The notes under the pieces: model-generated | Told to the model about the DNA's origin: nothing | Seen by the model: the letters and a program-made list of their open reading frames with translations, nothing else | Databases searched by the model: none | Assembly: GCA_028696755.1 (NCBI GenBank) | Contig: JAQVGK010000095.1 | Span: 1 to 9,594 of the forward strand | Direction of reading: 5' to 3' | DNA length: 9,594 nucleotides | DNA from: Bacteroidales bacterium | Lineage (GTDB): Bacteria > Bacteroidota > Bacteroidia > Bacteroidales > ML635J-15 | Shown here: one piece after another, positions 6,649 to 9,594 of the stretch | Numbering within the stretch: the first letter of the stretch is position 1 | Layout of the letters: every line of letters starts with the position of its first letter | Made by a program: the position numbers and the translations under genes

Positions 6649-8205
6649 TTATCTACCTGTAAACATTGCAAATTTAACTTTTGCACCACTCTGAGTGTAA
6701 AGGTAATGTCTGCCGTTATATTCTTTAAAAAACTCAGGCATAATTCTGTATTTTTTATTCTTTTTGTTAAACATTGCTGTGCCATGAACCTTTCCATCGG
6801 AGAAAATAGAAACAGCAACCGCCACACCTTTTCTGTCTGGAGCAACTAATTCTTTATATTCTGCACCAGTTAAATTTGATTGCTCGAGAAGTTTAATGTT
6901 TTTGGCATTGTCGTTATAGAATAAGAATATTTTCTCACCAACTGCAAAAGCAGCAACAGATGAATATTTGCCTAAGTCGTTGTAGCTGTATTGCGATTTT
7001 GGAATTCTTGTCATCCAGTCCATAGTGTTTTCAGGGCTGCAATAAGCAACGAGAACATCGTTAAAGCGATAGTAGTCGTTATAAATGATTTCTTTTGAGC
7101 CAGGAACGATAATCGAATCGACCCAATAGTTTTGATGCTCGGCAATAACCGCAGATCCTCCGTTTGAAAGATAAACAACTTCAAGAAGTTTGTAGTTGTA
7201 CATTTCGTCGTAATTTTTAACTAGACGCTCTGCGCGGAATTCTGGTGATTCTGTTTTTGAGAATGTATAATCAGCTTTTTTAGCATCTCCTGTGGCAAAT
7301 GTTTTTGTATTTGGGTCGTATTTCTGATGGAAGATTCCTTCGTATTCTTCCTTGCCTTTTCTAACAAGAAAACCGTAAATATCAACCTTTTCGTTTTCGT
7401 CGATGCCAATAATTGCATCAACCAAAATCATTTTTTTACCTTTAATATCAACCGAATTAACAATACCTTCGGAAGCTTTAAAGATTAAAAGTTTATAGTC
7501 GTAAATAATGGTTTTCATTCTTTTTAACTGACGAGGATCGGGACTTACGCGAGCTAACATATAAACATTTCCAGAGTTTGCAATTTTTGTTTGTTCGATC
7601 TCAAATGCTTCGCCAACCATTGGAAGTTTAACTGTATTATTGTACAATTCTTTCATGTCGGGGTCATAAACTTTAAAGAAGAAAGGCTCTTCGTTATAAG
7701 TCTGGAATGGGCGATGGTAATAAACAAACATGTTTTGCTTGTTTGGCATCAATTCAACATTAAAATCAACACTAATGTTCTGGTTTGTTAATTTGCCTAT
7801 AGCTGTAGGCTCGCCCATTACTTGTCCTTGCTTAGTAATGTGTTGTATGTAAAGAGTCTTTTCTTTGATAGTGTTGTTTACTACCTGAGAGAAAAGGATT
7901 ATTTTACTATCAAGATAAAACATTTCAACATATTCTGCCTTTATTCCACCTATCATTGGGAGAATTAGTTGATTGGTGTTTTCGCGACTCATAGAATTTG
8001 CATTGAAAAAATCAAGAAACAATTCATCTTTTTCATTGATTCTAAGGGCATAAAAGCCATCCGAGTCTGCTCCAATAAACCTAACATATTCATTTAAATC
8101 TGCTAAAACGATTTCTTTGTCGAACCCGAAGCTTGTTGAATTTTGAGTGTTTGCAACGCTTGTAATAATTATTGCGGCAAAAATTACAGAAATTATTCTT
8201 TTCAT
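6649..8205 (-). CDS. Secreted protein of unknown function
   Basis: I do not recognise a family for this 518-residue protein. It begins with a clear type I signal peptide: MKR, a hydrophobic core IISVIFAAIIITSVA (4-18), and probable cleavage at about residues 18-21, with no lipobox cysteine. The mature chain has many alternating hydrophobic and polar strands with aromatic residues (for example KIILFSQVV, NMFVYYHR, KIFLFYND), separated by Asp/Asn/Gly turns. This suggests a beta-rich fold, perhaps a propeller, but no repeat unit could be fixed by eye. It ends KVKFAMFTGR and shows no typical C-terminal sorting domain or transmembrane anchor, so it is likely periplasmic or released. It starts 53 nt after rlmN on the same strand. 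The minus-strand sequence TATATTAG (8234-8227) is one base off a -7 box, so it may be co-transcribed with rlmN, have its own promoter, or both. Confidence 0.8.
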   Translation of the reverse strand: MKRIISVIFAAIIITSVANTQNSTSFGFDKEIVLADLNEYVRFIGADSDGFYALRINEKDELFLDFFNANSMSRENTNQLILPMIGGIKAEYVEMFYLDSKIILFSQVVNNTIKEKTLYIQHITKQGQVMGEPTAIGKLTNQNISVDFNVELMPNKQNMFVYYHRPFQTYNEEPFFFKVYDPDMKELYNNTVKLPMVGEAFEIEQTKIANSGNVYMLARVSPDPRQLKRMKTIIYDYKLLIFKASEGIVNSVDIKGKKMILVDAIIGIDENEKVDIYGFLVRKGKEEYEGIFHQKYDPNTKTFATGDAKKADYTFSKTESPEFRAERLVKNYDEMYNYKLLEVVYLSNGGSAVIAEHQNYWVDSIIVPGSKEIIYNDYYRFNDVLVAYCSPENTMDWMTRIPKSQYSYNDLGKYSSVAAFAVGEKIFLFYNDNAKNIKLLEQSNLTGAEYKELVAPDRKGVAVAVSIFSDGKVHGTAMFNKKNKKYRIMPEFFKEYNGRHYLYTQSGAKVKFAMFTGR

Positions 8206-8258
8206 AATCGTTAGTTTAATTGACTGCTAATATAGATATTTTTATTTAATTACTAAAA

Positions 8259-9299
8259 TTATTGTTTTTTATTTGCAAGTTGACCACAAGCTGCGTTAAT
8301 ATCCTGACCTTTGGATTTTCGAAGAGTTACCACTAAGTTTTTACTTTCGATATGTCTCATAAATTCTTCGGTTGCCATTTTGCTCGGACTCTTAAATTTA
8401 TCATTTCCACCTGAATTGTACTCTATCAAATTTAGTTTACATGGAGATATTTTTGTAAATTCTGTGAGCGCTATAGCGTCTTCTTTACTATCATTTACTC
8501 CACCCAAAAGCAAATATTCGTAAGTTATGCGGCGTCCAGTTTTGTCGTAGTAATACCTTAAGGCCTCGCGAAGTTTTGCTAGCTCAAACTTTTTATTTAT
8601 TGGCATAATTTCGCTTCGCTTTACGTTGATTGCAGAATGTAAAGAAATTGAAAGATTTATTTTCACATCCTCATCCGCCATTCTTCTTATTCCATCAACA
8701 ATGCCAGCAGTCGAAAGAGTTATTCTTTGGGGCGAAAAACCTAATTCGTTTTCGTGGCATATATGTTCTATAGCTCGCATCGTATTATCATAATTCAGAA
8801 GAGGCTCGCCCATCCCCATAATTACTATGTTGCTGAGTTTTCTTCCAAAAATCTTTTCACTTAATTTATTTAACTGAAAAACCTGTTCAAATATTTCGCC
8901 GATTCCCAAGTTTCTTTTAAAGCCAAGCTTGCCAGTAGCACAAAAAGCGCAATTTAATGCACATCCAACCTGTGTTGAGATGCATGCTGTAATTCTATCT
9001 TTTCCTGGAATAAGAACTCCCTCAAAATTGCTGCCATCAAGCGACTCGAACAAAACCTTTGTGGTTTCATCCACACTTCGTTGCTGATGAACGATTTTTA
9101 ATTTGTCGAAAAAGAAGTATGTGCTCAAATAATTACGTAATGATATTGAAAGATTCGTCATTTCGTCAAAATCAGAAACTCCTTTAGCCCAAATCCAATC
9201 GTAAACTTGGTTGGCTCTAAATTTTTTTTCACCTGCCGATTCAAAATCTCTTACTATTTCGGTCAGGTTAAATTCTCTTATGTTCTTTTTTTCTGACAT
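8259..9299 (-). CDS. rlmN: Dual-specificity RNA methyltransferase RlmN (23S rRNA A2503 / tRNA A37 C2-methyltransferase)
   Basis: RlmN is a radical SAM enzyme that methylates C2 of A2503 in 23S rRNA and of A37 in some tRNAs, which helps translational accuracy. The 346 residues include the iron-sulfur motif CALNCAFC (Cys113, Cys117, Cys120), the two catalytic cysteines Cys106 (in ITACISTQ) and Cys338 (in INAACGQL), the SAM-binding GMGEPLLN (162-169) and LSISLHS (216-222). Spacing from Cys106 to Cys113 equals that of E. coli Cys118 to Cys125. The N-terminal helical domain with KFRANQVYDWIW (26-37) is intact, which fixes the start at 9299, since the next Met (47) would remove it. An Ala-rich or Val-type cluster motif of the Cfr resistance enzyme is not seen, so RlmN is preferred. 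It diverges from a transporter gene across 73 nt, and its promoter candidate abuts the start codon. Confidence 0.97.
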   Translation of the reverse strand: MSEKKNIREFNLTEIVRDFESAGEKKFRANQVYDWIWAKGVSDFDEMTNLSISLRNYLSTYFFFDKLKIVHQQRSVDETTKVLFESLDGSNFEGVLIPGKDRITACISTQVGCALNCAFCATGKLGFKRNLGIGEIFEQVFQLNKLSEKIFGRKLSNIVIMGMGEPLLNYDNTMRAIEHICHENELGFSPQRITLSTAGIVDGIRRMADEDVKINLSISLHSAINVKRSEIMPINKKFELAKLREALRYYYDKTGRRITYEYLLLGGVNDSKEDAIALTEFTKISPCKLNLIEYNSGGNDKFKSPSKMATEEFMRHIESKNLVVTLRKSKGQDINAACGQLANKKQ

Positions 9300-9303
9300 G
9301 CTG

Positions 9304-9311
9304 CAAAAATA
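9304..9311 (-). promoter_or_regulatory. Candidate -7 element of rlmN, very close to the start codon
   Basis: On the minus strand the sequence is TATTTTTG, a full match to TAnnTTTG. Its last G is only 4 nt before the ATG, so transcription would begin at or within a base or two of the start codon, implying a leaderless mRNA. The matching -33 position holds TGT rather than TTG. Confidence 0.5.
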
Positions 9312-9347
9312 CGCAAATTCCGAAAGTTTTACAGATTAAAAAACTTA

Positions 9348-9355
9348 TATATTTG
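9348..9355 (+). promoter_or_regulatory. Candidate -7 element of the EamA-type transporter gene
   Basis: TATATTTG matches TAnnTTTG and is identical to the toxin promoter's -7 box. It lies 17 nt before the ATG at 9373, which gives a leader of about 10 nt. No clean TTG is found 19 nt upstream (GTT at 9326-9328). Confidence 0.5.
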
Positions 9356-9372
9356 CTAAAATTTAATAACGA

Positions 9373-9594
9373 ATGTTTAGTAGTTTTCAGGGGGAGATTT
9401 TTGCACTGATTACATCGGTTTGCTGGACCATAAGTTCGATGTCGTACGAGGTTGCAGGGAAGAAGATTGGCACAGTTCCGATGAACCTTATCAGGATGGT
9501 GATAGCCTTTATTTTTATCAGCATTTATACAAGTATTTTTAGAGGATTCCCGTTGCCTACCGATGCAAACCAGCATCAATGGATATGGTTATTA
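9373..9594 (+). CDS. DMT-superfamily (EamA-like) transporter, N-terminal fragment
   Basis: The frame is open from the ATG at 9373 to the window end, giving 74 residues of a protein cut on its 3' side. The start MFSSFQGEIFALITSVCWT leads into a first membrane helix (about 7-27). Its pattern of a small acidic start, ALITSVCWTISS and then a short loop is typical of the first helix of EamA-domain transporters (usually near 300 residues with ten helices). A second hydrophobic segment (about 38-56, LIRMVIAFIFISIYTSIF) follows after TVPMN, which corresponds to the usual loop before helix 2. The substrate cannot be told; members export metabolites or are unknown. The gene is divergent from rlmN and has a promoter candidate at 9348. 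The long open frame on the other strand across this region is a shadow. Confidence 0.8.
   Translation, partial: MFSSFQGEIFALITSVCWTISSMSYEVAGKKIGTVPMNLIRMVIAFIFISIYTSIFRGFPLPTDANQHQWIWLL

Noticed and set aside
9268..9579. 103-codon open frame on the minus strand at the window end
   Set aside because: It overlaps the start of rlmN and lies antisense to a well-supported membrane-protein frame starting at 9373.

Overview
The window is AT-rich bacterial DNA. Its promoters have the Bacteroidota form (TAnnTTTG, in the best case 19 nt downstream of TTG), Shine-Dalgarno sequences are weak or absent, and the lipoprotein leaders are of Bacteroidota type. Bacteroidota is therefore a fairly safe assignment; nothing here fixes the genus. 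Nine genes are supported, two of them cut by the window edges. No gap between genes exceeds 300 bases, and I saw no tRNA, rRNA, CRISPR array or transposase.

Left part (1-1927, + strand): the C-terminal half of RNase HII (rnhB) is followed by a 251-nt non-coding gap and then a two-gene operon. The first 160 nt of the gap are clearly richer in GC than the surroundings and hold palindromes and inverted repeats. The rest is very AT-rich and carries a well-formed promoter with an exact 10-bp direct repeat. The operon encodes an MqsR-like toxin (117 aa) and, 2 nt later, a 332-aa antitoxin that joins an MqsA-like DNA-binding half, with most zinc cysteines lost, to a C-terminal Panacea/SocA-like domain (DUF4065). 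This is the most notable system in the window.

Middle (1944-3057, - strand): two small lipoprotein genes converge on the toxin-antitoxin operon. One has a possible lipocalin-like start, the other resembles the LPP20 family. A strong hairpin terminator lies between them, so they are probably separate transcripts.

Centre right (3180-6602, + strand): RNase R and an alanine dehydrogenase family protein are followed by a strong hairpin with A and T tracts that can stop transcription from both sides.

Right part (6649-9299, - strand): rlmN, the dual-specificity rRNA/tRNA methyltransferase, is followed 53 nt later by an uncharacterised secreted 518-aa protein. Divergent from rlmN is the start of a DMT/EamA-type transporter, cut by the window end. 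The rlmN promoter candidate is so close to the start codon that a leaderless mRNA is likely. Apart from the toxin-antitoxin operon and its GC-richer leader, the window looks like ordinary chromosomal housekeeping and envelope genes.
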